Shown here: piece by piece, positions 1-4,820 of the stretch
How the letters are laid out: each line of letters opens with the position of its first letter
How positions within the stretch are numbered: position 1 is the stretch's first letter
Origin: Caryophanales bacterium
GTDB taxonomy: Bacteria > Bacillota_I > Bacilli_A > RFN20 > CAG-826
Direction: 5' to 3'
Assembly (NCBI GenBank): GCA_022781015.1
Contig: JALEUF010000087.1
Span: 1 to 5,875, forward strand
DNA length: 5,875 nt
The notes under the pieces: generated by a model
What the model was told of the DNA's origin: nothing
The model's input: only the letters and a program-made list of their open reading frames with translations
The model's database searches: none
Position numbers and translations under genes: made by a program

Positions 1-30
1 TTTTCTTAAATATGAAAATGGTACTTTCAT
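1..30 (-). CDS. pheT: Phenylalanyl-tRNA synthetase beta subunit, N-terminal fragment (runs off window)
   Basis: Only the first ten codons are present, reading MKVPFSYLRK from the ATG at 30. This resembles the usual PheT N-terminus (Met, a short beta strand, then an aromatic-Leu-Lys pattern). PheT is the large subunit of the alpha2-beta2 synthetase that charges tRNA-Phe in the cytoplasm; it carries tRNA-binding and editing domains, none of which is visible here. The start is supported by a strong Shine-Dalgarno AAGGAG at 43-38, which overlaps the TAA stop of pheS, with a 7-nt spacer. The gap between the pheS stop and the pheT start is 11 nt, so the two are almost certainly co-transcribed and share the T-box leader upstream of pheS. 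The call rests mainly on position behind pheS plus this short N-terminal match. Confidence 0.85.
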   Translation of the reverse strand, partial: MKVPFSYLRK

Positions 31-41
31 TGTTTTACTCC

Positions 42-1073
42 TTATTTACCCTTGAATGGGGAAAGGAAACGGACATCATTTTGATAGAATCTCCTGATAT
101 CATCGATTCCATATCTTAGCATGGCAACACGTTCAACTCCGACCCCAAAAGCAAATCCAGACCAGACTTCAGGGTCATAGCCACACATTTCCAGGACTTT
201 TGGATTAACCATTCCAGCGCCTAGAATCTCAATCCATCCAGTATTCTTGCATAAGGCACAGCCTTTGCCATTGCAGGAAAAGCAAGATACATCGACTTCA
301 ACACTAGGTTCGGTAAATGGGAAATAAGATGAACGTAATCTGATTTGCCTTTTTTCTCCAAACATCTTCTTCGCGAATAATTCTAATGTGGCCTTCAAAT
401 TGGCAATTGAGATATTTTTATCGACAACTAACCCTTCAATTTGGGCAAATTGATGAGAATGAGTCATGTCATCATCATCTCTTCTATAGGCTTTTCCTGG
501 GCAAATAATCTTAATTGGGGTCTTTATTGCTTTTTCTTTCATCGTATGGGCCTGGGCTGCACTTGTCTGGGTCCTAAGCAATAAAGATGAATCGAAATAG
601 AAAGTATCTTGCATATCCCTGGCTGGATGATCAACAGGAACATTTAGCAATTCGAAATTATATTCGTCAGTCTCGACGTCTCTTCCTTCTTTTACTTCAT
701 ATCCCATATCTAGGAATATATCGGTAACTTCATCAATAATTAGATAATATGGATTAGTCCTGCCTGGAGTAACCTCTCTTCCAGGAAGAGAAATATCGAT
801 AGTTTCTTCTTGCAATTTCTTATTCAAAGCCAACTTTTCAAAATAGGCCTTCTTTTCTTCATAAGCTGCATTTAGTTCATTCTTTATTGCATTTACTTTC
901 ATTCCGAAAGCAGCTTTGTTTTCCTTTGATATTTCCTTCATATATCCCATCAAAGAGGATACTTTTCCCTTCTTTGATAGGTATTTAGCAAAAAATGTAT
1001 CTAGTGTAGATGAATCGGAACAACTATTTAATTCACTTTTGCCATCACTTAAGACCAAATCCAAATCTTCCAT
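42..1073 (-). CDS. pheS: Phenylalanyl-tRNA synthetase alpha subunit
   Basis: Catalytic subunit of phenylalanyl-tRNA synthetase (class II, alpha2-beta2); it activates Phe with ATP and transfers it to tRNA-Phe in the cytoplasm. At 343 aa it has the normal full length. Residues 1-90 are the charged N-terminal coiled coil that contacts tRNA. The catalytic core follows: the motif 2 region around residues 193-218 (GKAYRRD, then THSHQFAQIEGLVVD), FPFTEPSVEVDVSC at about 251-264, and motif 3 GFAFGVGVERVAMLRYGI at about 306-323. Four cysteines (264, 267, 272, 275) form a CxxC…CxxC knuckle before GWIEILGAGMV, as in other Firmicutes PheS. An acidic run of four Asp follows the motif 2 Arg pair, slightly longer than usual. 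The ATG at 1073 is preceded by AGGAG at 1084-1080 with a 6-nt spacer. The gene lies under the Phe T-box leader and is followed 11 nt later by pheT. Confidence 0.98.
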   Translation of the reverse strand: MEDLDLVLSDGKSELNSCSDSSTLDTFFAKYLSKKGKVSSLMGYMKEISKENKAAFGMKVNAIKNELNAAYEEKKAYFEKLALNKKLQEETIDISLPGREVTPGRTNPYYLIIDEVTDIFLDMGYEVKEGRDVETDEYNFELLNVPVDHPARDMQDTFYFDSSLLLRTQTSAAQAHTMKEKAIKTPIKIICPGKAYRRDDDDMTHSHQFAQIEGLVVDKNISIANLKATLELFAKKMFGEKRQIRLRSSYFPFTEPSVEVDVSCFSCNGKGCALCKNTGWIEILGAGMVNPKVLEMCGYDPEVWSGFAFGVGVERVAMLRYGIDDIRRFYQNDVRFLSPFKGK

Positions 1074-1079
1074 TCTTTT

Positions 1080-1113
1080 CTCCTAAAAATAAAAAAAGGC
1101 ATCTATTTAGGAA
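1080..1113 (-). promoter_or_regulatory. Candidate Shine-Dalgarno-sequestering helix of the T-box
   Basis: UCCUAAA at 1112-1106 is perfectly complementary to UUUAGGA at 1087-1081, and U1113·G1080 can add a wobble pair. The right arm contains the AGGAG ribosome-binding site of pheS. The left arm reuses the UCCU that forms the antiterminator when tRNA is bound, so the two structures exclude each other. This is the arrangement expected of a translational T-box. The loop is 18 nt and the stem is AU-rich, so it is only moderately stable. The pairing is seen directly; its use in regulation is inferred. Confidence 0.5.
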
Positions 1114-1124
1114 CGATAATTACC
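1091..1124 (-). terminator. Candidate T-box attenuator (intrinsic terminator)
   Basis: GGUAAUUAU at 1124-1116 can pair with AUAGAUGCC at 1106-1098 (one A·A mismatch, two G·U pairs, 9-nt loop), followed directly by seven U at 1097-1091. The helix would compete with the antiterminator, because both use GGU at 1124-1122 and AU at 1117-1116. It is weaker than the usual T-box terminator, whose stem normally copies the CGUCCCU element. It remains plausible because the U tract is good. Confidence 0.5.
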
Positions 1125-1326
1125 GTGGTGCCATCCTTATTCCTATCTATATCAATATATAATATATAGATAAGCTCTATTCCCTTTTAACGCAAGGATA
1201 CGGGTTAGTCTCCTAACCGCCTTCAAGGGTGAATTCATAGAAGTTAGTTCAGGGGGTCTCACTATCTCCCTGTCCCTTTAAGCTAGCTTTGCTCTATTAC
1301 TACTTCCTATCGCTAGGCTTATAAAT

Positions 1327-1335
1327 TCTATAGCA
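1327..1335 (-). promoter_or_regulatory. pheST promoter, extended -10
   Basis: The minus strand reads TGCTATAGA at 1335-1327, an extended -10 (TG, one base, TATAGA). The start site expected seven bases after the -10 falls at about 1320, which is exactly where T-box stem I begins (AAGCC). That coincidence supports the call. No good -35 is seen at 16-18 bp, which is common for extended -10 promoters. A 13-bp inverted repeat overlaps this element. Confidence 0.6.
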
Positions 1336-1376
1336 AATCAAACCATAAATAAAGGAAGATAAAGGTTTTATTTGCT
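1332..1376. repeat. 13-bp inverted repeat overlapping the pheST promoter
   Basis: The arm AGCAAATCAAACC at 1332-1344 is matched by GGTTTTATTTGCT at 1364-1376 in inverted orientation, 12 of 13 positions, across a 19-bp spacer. The arm centres are 32 bp apart, about three helical turns. The left arm covers the TG and first base of the extended -10. It is too far upstream to belong to the T-box RNA if transcription starts near 1320, so a protein-binding operator is one reading. A hairpin in a longer transcript is another. Confidence 0.55.
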
Positions 1377-1394
1377 TAGTTTCAATTCACATTA

Positions 1395-1428
1395 AAAAGG
1401 AGTCCCCATTTTTAAGGAAACTCCTTTT
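1395..1428 (-). terminator. Intrinsic terminator of the 1444-1992 gene
   Basis: Perfect 9-bp arms AAAAGGAGT (1395-1403) and ACTCCTTTT (1420-1428) surround a 16-nt loop; two further G-C pairs can form inside beyond a 2-nt bulge. Read on the minus strand, the hairpin starts 15 nt after the TAA of the exported-protein gene and ends in CTCCTTTTTAAT, giving a U tract. The symmetry also gives Ts on the plus strand, but no plus-strand gene arrives here. Confidence 0.8.
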
Positions 1429-1443
1429 GTCAATTATTGGGTA

Positions 1444-1992
1444 TTATTCTAAAATGGTAAAATCATAGACCATTTTCCCTAGGATTATTTGGCTACCACT
1501 TTCATCTTCTGAACCCATTAAACCTGCAGTCTCGAAATGTAGCTCTTTATAATCGGAAGAGAAGTAACGATATTCACATTCAAACAAGAAACTTGGAGTC
1601 TCGCTATCCCCTTCTTGTTTTGCTTCTAGAAATGAGATTTGGTCCCAAGTGAAGCTATACAAGATATTTTTATTGAATTCAATTGTATAAATCAGGTGAG
1701 AAGTTTTATTCAAACTCCCTTCCTTCCACCTAATCGCACAGTCAACAACGCTAGTAAATTCAATGCTGCAATTGCTATATTCTATGCCATATTGATTGCT
1801 AACTAACGAAAATGTTGAAGGATACTTCAATTTAAATTTCTCGGATGTCGAAGTAGATGTAGATGTTTCGATTGTTGAAATATTAGGTTCAGTCGAATCA
1901 TTAGTTTCCATAGAAGATTCGCTAGTCGAGGTTGGCTTAATGTCATAGGAGAAAAGCATAAGCGGCACTAATGCAAACATAATTTTTTTCAT
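1444..1992 (-). CDS. Small exported protein with Ser/Thr-rich linker, function unknown
   Basis: I do not recognise a family. The 182-aa product begins MKKIMFALVPLMLFSYD, a short lysine-plus-hydrophobic export signal. Residues about 20-50 are a low-complexity Ser/Thr/Glu linker, and residues about 52-182 look like a compact beta-rich domain with several aromatics and Cys residues (the CSIEF…VVDCAIRW and FECEY regions). The layout (signal, flexible linker, small domain) is that of a surface lipoprotein, yet the position where a lipobox Cys would sit (LFS-C) is Tyr16, codon TAT, one transition from TGT. It may therefore be released, held by an uncleaved N-terminal helix, or carry a recent loss of lipidation. 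The ATG at 1992 follows AAGGAG at 2006-2001 with an 8-nt spacer. It has its own promoter near 2072-2099 and a terminator at 1395-1428, so it is monocistronic. Confidence 0.8.
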   Translation of the reverse strand: MKKIMFALVPLMLFSYDIKPTSTSESSMETNDSTEPNISTIETSTSTSTSEKFKLKYPSTFSLVSNQYGIEYSNCSIEFTSVVDCAIRWKEGSLNKTSHLIYTIEFNKNILYSFTWDQISFLEAKQEGDSETPSFLFECEYRYFSSDYKELHFETAGLMGSEDESGSQIILGKMVYDFTILE

Positions 1993-2071
1993 TTATCAGT
2001 CTCCTTTTTCATCTAGATGAGGCGATATTCTTCATTATGAATGGATTTAGCCTTATGCCCCTTATATTTTG

Positions 2072-2099
2072 AATTTAACATTGCTCCAATTCGTGTCAA
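2072..2099 (-). promoter_or_regulatory. Promoter of the 1444-1992 gene
   Basis: A consensus -35 TTGACA at 2099-2094 is followed by a 16-bp spacer and TAAATT at 2077-2072 as the -10. TG at 2080-2079 gives an extended -10. The predicted start near 2065 leaves a leader of about 70 nt ending in the Shine-Dalgarno. I saw no riboswitch or strong hairpin in that leader. Confidence 0.6.
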
Positions 2100-2127
2100 C
2101 AAAAAATATTTCAGCTAGAAAGACTGA

Positions 2128-2165
2128 GCAAAGAAAACCATCTAGATTATTAGTCCAAATGGCTT
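2128..2165 (-). terminator. Possible weak terminator after the lipoprotein gene
   Basis: On the minus strand AAGCCAT (2165-2159) can pair with ATGGTTT (2141-2135), one G·U included, with a 17-nt loop and a broken U tract (TTTTCTTT). It begins 9 nt after the TAA of the 2175-3293 gene. The stem is short, so readthrough toward the next gene is possible. Confidence 0.35.
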
Positions 2166-2174
2166 AGTGAGTAA

Positions 2175-3293
2175 TTAATTATTTGTAGCAGGAGTTTTTT
2201 CCTTGACGACTATTTCTTCATATTTATCTAGGTCAGTTGGGAACATCGGGGTAATTCCATCATAACTAAATTCAAATTCGCCTGAATAAGAGAATTTGCC
2301 ATATGGGAAGGCTTCATCATCAGGATAAGCTGCGACTAATCCATCATGATCGAAACTAGAGATATTCAACGAAGAAGACATGCTAGAAATGCCCTTATCA
2401 TCGTATCCAATCGTAGTCACGAAGGAATTAAATGTCGCATATTCCATGTATTTATCATATTTTTCCATGACTTCCTTTTTAGCAGAGGAAGCGGAATCCT
2501 TAGCAGATGAATCAAGTTCGCTTGAACCGATATCATAAGCTGCTTCTAAATATGATTTGAATTCTTCTTTGGTTGTTGCCCTTACAGTAATCTTATTGCC
2601 TTTAAATTCGAATAAAGAAGGAACATCATTATGCAATTTACGCAAAACAGTGACATCAACATCGAAATTAGACATGACATCATTTACTTTATTTAACCCT
2701 TCTTCATCTAGAGTTACCTTTGCCTTATTTGATTTTGGGAAAGTAACATCGTATGGGGAATATTGCTTTGCGACCAATTTCATTAGGTTTGTTACTAATT
2801 TGAGGGAAGGATCAGAATAATCAACATAGACTGTCCCGTCTTTGATATAAGTAGCAACGGATAAATCCTCGATTCTAGGTGTAAAGGAATCTACAGGCAT
2901 TCCATTGAATTCCATATCTGTATTGATTTTTAATGTCGCACCTGGAGCATCCTTTCCATCGCCTTTGCTAATTATGCTAGCCTGTAGTTGCTTTGCATCC
3001 TTAGTTGCATAATTTGAATATATTAAATCTAGAGGCAGATGCTCTACTTTTGCTTCTAGGTAATTCCATTTGTTATTATTTTTTACTTCAACACCGAATT
3101 GGCCATAAATCGGGCTATCGACGGTCTTAATCCTAGCCTTATCAGCTTCGCTAGTCTTCTTCGCGGCTTTTTCAGCTGCTTCAAAAGCAACTTCAGGAGC
3201 AACAGTCTCGACTGAACTGTTTTTAGAAGCGCACGCTCCTAATGTTAAGCTAAGGAACGTAAGAGGAATTAATTTGTAACAATTCTTTTTCAT
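2175..3293 (-). CDS. Lipoprotein of unknown function
   Basis: The product is 372 aa from the ATG at 3293. It opens with a type II signal peptide: MKKN, a hydrophobic core, then the lipobox LGAC with Cys21 as the lipidated residue, so the mature protein of about 352 aa should be anchored on the outer face of the membrane. After Cys21 come a Ser-rich tether and an Ala/Lys/Glu-rich, probably helical stretch (about 32-55), then a mixed domain with many Lys, Asp and Tyr and a Ser/Ala/Lys segment near residues 263-275. No enzymatic motif or known domain was recognised. An in-frame TTG six codons upstream (3311) would give 378 aa, but it lies inside the promoter spacer and lacks a ribosome-binding site, so ATG 3293 is preferred. 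No Shine-Dalgarno precedes it; the -10 box TATAAT ends 6 nt before the ATG, which predicts a leaderless mRNA. Confidence 0.85.
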   Translation of the reverse strand: MKKNCYKLIPLTFLSLTLGACASKNSSVETVAPEVAFEAAEKAAKKTSEADKARIKTVDSPIYGQFGVEVKNNNKWNYLEAKVEHLPLDLIYSNYATKDAKQLQASIISKGDGKDAPGATLKINTDMEFNGMPVDSFTPRIEDLSVATYIKDGTVYVDYSDPSLKLVTNLMKLVAKQYSPYDVTFPKSNKAKVTLDEEGLNKVNDVMSNFDVDVTVLRKLHNDVPSLFEFKGNKITVRATTKEEFKSYLEAAYDIGSSELDSSAKDSASSAKKEVMEKYDKYMEYATFNSFVTTIGYDDKGISSMSSSLNISSFDHDGLVAAYPDDEAFPYGKFSYSGEFEFSYDGITPMFPTDLDKYEEIVVKEKTPATNN

Positions 3294-3299
3294 AATTTC

Positions 3300-3327
3300 A
3301 TTATAAAGCAAGTATAAAGGTGTTCAA
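3300..3327 (-). promoter_or_regulatory. Promoter of the lipoprotein gene, predicted leaderless start
   Basis: TTGAAC at 3327-3322 as -35, a 16-bp spacer, and a perfect TATAAT at 3305-3300 as -10. Six bases (GAAATT) then separate the -10 from the ATG at 3293, so +1 would fall on the A of the start codon. The -35 directly abuts the U tract of the upstream terminator. Confidence 0.7.
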
Positions 3328-3328
3328 T

Positions 3329-3352
3329 AAAAAATGTTTATCTAATAGATAA
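3329..3352 (-). terminator. Weak intrinsic terminator of the metallopeptidase–methyltransferase operon
   Basis: On the minus strand TTATCT (3352-3347) and AGATAA (3343-3338) form a 6-bp stem with a 3-nt loop, then ACA and six T (3334-3329). It lies about 40 nt after the TAG of the methyltransferase gene. The stem is entirely A/T except for one G-C pair, so efficiency is uncertain. Confidence 0.5.
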
Positions 3353-3391
3353 GAATGGTCAAAAATAGGGAATTTGTCTAAACAAAAACTT

Positions 3392-4120
3392 CTATTTCTT
3401 ATTCATTCCATACATCAATATCGAACCCGCCACCCCTACATTAAGCGAATCCATATTGTCTATATTTATATACAAAGAGGAGGAACATAGATTGATATTG
3501 TCTTTATCCATGCCTATTCCTTCGTTCCCAAGGCAAATGATATATTTTTTTGGTAATTCCTTTATCAATTCAAAATCAAGCGAATCTTTTAAAGCACTTG
3601 CATAGACAACATATCCGTTTTCTTTTAATAAAGGAATTATCTTTTTGCCATCTAATTTAGAAAATATATTTAGCTTGAATATCGCCCCTTGGCTAGAAGC
3701 AATGGTTTTTGGATTATATATAGAAGCGCATCCATTTAATAAATAGATATCTTTATAGCCAAAACAAAGTGCACTTCTAAGTAAAGTCCCGACATTCCCG
3801 GGGTCTTGAACTCTATCTAAAAGAAGTCCTTTATTTGAAGTAAACATCTTCATTTCTTTCTTCTTACATATTCCTAAAATTGGTTCAGGGTTAGTAGAAG
3901 TCGCCATTCCTTTTAATAAAGAAAACGGGATGACATGGGTTTTTATTTCCTGAAAGTCTTTTTCTTCAGTTAGAAAAACCTCAACTAGGCAAGAAGCAGC
4001 TTTTGCCATCTCGATTAGATGGAATCCTTCAACCACAAAATAATTTTCGTCCCCATTTTTAAGGATAGATTTATAACGTTTTATGGAACTATTTTCTTTC
4101 GAGGAGATATGATCGATCAT
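3392..4120 (-). CDS. TrmH/SpoU-family RNA 2'-O-methyltransferase (YsgA/RlmB-like)
   Basis: SPOUT-class enzyme that transfers a methyl group from S-adenosylmethionine to a ribose 2'-OH in rRNA or tRNA. The 242 aa match the two-domain forms: an N-terminal substrate-binding domain (about 1-85, with YFVVEGFHLIEMA at 27-39 typical of it) and a C-terminal knotted domain. The three signature motifs are present: motif 1 DPGNVGTLLRSA at 106-117 (Asn109, Arg115), motif 2 LGNEGIGM at 197-204 (Glu200), and motif 3 SLNVGVAGSILMY at 225-237 (Asn227), where Gly229 replaces the more usual Ser or Ala. The exact RNA target cannot be read from sequence. In Bacillus subtilis the family member YsgA sits just before pheS–pheT; here two exported-protein genes intervene. 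The start ATG at 4120 has AGGA at 4133-4130 with a 9-nt spacer and lies inside the upstream gene (32-nt overlap), implying translational coupling. Confidence 0.93.
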   Translation of the reverse strand: MIDHISSKENSSIKRYKSILKNGDENYFVVEGFHLIEMAKAASCLVEVFLTEEKDFQEIKTHVIPFSLLKGMATSTNPEPILGICKKKEMKMFTSNKGLLLDRVQDPGNVGTLLRSALCFGYKDIYLLNGCASIYNPKTIASSQGAIFKLNIFSKLDGKKIIPLLKENGYVVYASALKDSLDFELIKELPKKYIICLGNEGIGMDKDNINLCSSSLYINIDNMDSLNVGVAGSILMYGMNKK

Positions 4121-4709
4121 ATTTTCTTTTCCTAATTAGATACAAATAATATTTATAAGTCGGCTCATCCATATATTTATATACTACATCATAGAACTTT
4201 TTAGAATGGTTAAACTCAAAATGATGTGCTAATTCATGGATAATTATGGAATCCATCACTTCTAATGGGAATCTAAATAAAATAGAAGCAAAATCAAGAG
4301 AATATGTACGTCTAGAATTGGTACCTAGCCTAGTTTTCATATCCCTAATCTTGACTTTATAAGTCCTAGAAACCCCCATTAAGGAAGAATAATAAGATAC
4401 TTTCTTGTTCAGGATATCTAGGCATTCATCTTTTAAAATAGATAAATCCACTACATCATCTTTCTTTTCTCCAAGAAAATAATGGGATTCAAGATCATCC
4501 ATCTCTCCCGTCTTTTTCGCATTATCTACTAGCAAAGGAATACGCTTAATCGTAGATTCTATTATCTTTTCATTAGATACATAATAAGGTGCGCTAACCC
4601 TAACTACATTAGAATTAGGAGACAAGCGAAAATATATGGATCTACATCCTTTTTTCCTTTTTATCTCGATATTATATGTAATGTTGTTATATGAATATAA
4701 GTTGTCCAC
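4089..4709 (-). CDS. YgjP-like (DUF45) zinc metallopeptidase
   Basis: Putative cytoplasmic zinc-dependent peptidase of the YgjP/WLM group; no signal peptide or membrane segment is seen. The 206 aa begin with the beta-rich region that opens this family (ITYNIEIKRKKGCRSIYFRL at 10-29, followed by VRVSAPYYVS). The active site is HELAH at 158-162 (His158, Glu159, His162), with a likely third zinc ligand His168 in NHSKKF at 167-172. The block just before, usually TRWGSC in relatives, is TRLGTN at 126-131, so the conserved Trp and Cys are missing while the zinc residues are intact. The physiological substrate is unknown for the family. The start is GTG at 4709: no earlier in-frame start is better, no ATG occurs until codon 70, and the family's first strand needs this start. 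No Shine-Dalgarno precedes it. The gene overlaps the methyltransferase gene by 32 nt. Confidence 0.88.
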   Translation of the reverse strand: MDNLYSYNNITYNIEIKRKKGCRSIYFRLSPNSNVVRVSAPYYVSNEKIIESTIKRIPLLVDNAKKTGEMDDLESHYFLGEKKDDVVDLSILKDECLDILNKKVSYYSSLMGVSRTYKVKIRDMKTRLGTNSRRTYSLDFASILFRFPLEVMDSIIIHELAHHFEFNHSKKFYDVVYKYMDEPTYKYYLYLIRKRKYDRSYLLERK

Positions 4710-4717
4710 GGGAATTG

Positions 4718-4746
4718 ATTATAAATATAATTGGATTTTTTATCTA
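4718..4746 (-). promoter_or_regulatory. Promoter of the metallopeptidase operon
   Basis: Perfect -10 TATAAT at 4723-4718, 17-bp spacer, and TAGATA at 4746-4741 as -35 (4 of 6 consensus bases). The expected start at about 4711 leaves only two nucleotides before the GTG, so the message would be almost leaderless. No purine-rich ribosome-binding site is present. Confidence 0.6.
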
Positions 4747-4791
4747 TAAATAAGAGAAAGAGTTAAATTAACCTTTTATTTCTTTATTTAT
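4746..4791. repeat. AT-rich imperfect dyad in the divergent promoter region
   Basis: ATAAATAA at 4746-4753 is inverted as TTATTTAT at 4784-4791. Allowing a one-base bulge, the match extends about five more bases inward (AGAAA/TTTCT). The centre holds TTAAATTAA. It lies between the two divergent -10 boxes and could be an operator or simply base-composition bias. Confidence 0.3.
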
Positions 4792-4805
4792 GCAACGTTT
4801 TTCTT

Positions 4806-4811
4806 TATCAT
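4806..4811 (+). promoter_or_regulatory. Candidate -10 box of the DUF523 gene
   Basis: TATCAT matches 5 of 6 consensus bases and ends 9 nt before the ATG at 4821, placing the start site at about 4818, a 3-nt leader. The -35 at 17 bp (TTTATT, 4783-4788) is poor. The 20 nt before the ATG contain no Shine-Dalgarno, which fits a near-leaderless message. Confidence 0.4.
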
Positions 4812-4820
4812 TTATGCGCT

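Larger units (their letters stand above)
1080..1320 (-). promoter_or_regulatory. T-box riboswitch leader of pheST, specifier UUC (Phe)
   Basis: RNA leader that binds uncharged tRNA-Phe and switches on pheST. Stem I runs from GCCU at 1318-1315 to its complement AGGC at 1222-1219. The AGUAGUA loop-E strand is at 1304-1298, and the opposite strand reads GAAUUCACC. The specifier codon UUC is at 1233-1231, matching Phe. The distal part of stem I is closed by CAGGG (1272-1268) with CCCUG (1254-1250). A 6-bp hairpin GGUUAG/CUAACC occupies 1218-1203, and a 9-bp AU-rich hairpin occupies 1172-1144. The T-box sequence AAGGATGGCACCACGG is at 1138-1123. Its antiterminator is clear: AGGA 1137-1134 pairs with UCCU 1112-1109, the bulge UGGCACC 1133-1127 would pair with the tRNA NCCA end, and ACGGU 1126-1122 pairs with AUCGU 1117-1113. 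The bulge and specifier make identification secure; the output mode is less clear. Confidence 0.95.

Noticed and set aside
1144..1172. AU-rich 9-bp hairpin as a separate terminator upstream of pheS
   Set aside because: No U tract follows, and it sits where T-box leaders carry a linker/stem III-type helix, so it is treated as part of the riboswitch.
2557..2820. Plus-strand open frame antisense to the lipoprotein gene
   Set aside because: No ribosome site or promoter and no family resemblance; the opposite strand has a convincing signal peptide and lipobox.
3294..3311. TTG start six codons upstream of the lipoprotein ATG
   Set aside because: It lies in the spacer between the -35 and -10 boxes and has no Shine-Dalgarno; the ATG gives a standard lipoprotein signal peptide.
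3373..3386. Small hairpin TTTGT/ACAAA just after the methyltransferase gene
   Set aside because: Five A/T-rich pairs and no following U tract; the hairpin at 3338-3352 with six U is the better terminator.
4702..4710. TTGTCCACG, 7 of 9 match to a DnaA box
   Set aside because: A single imperfect copy at a coding start, without neighbouring boxes; not an origin.
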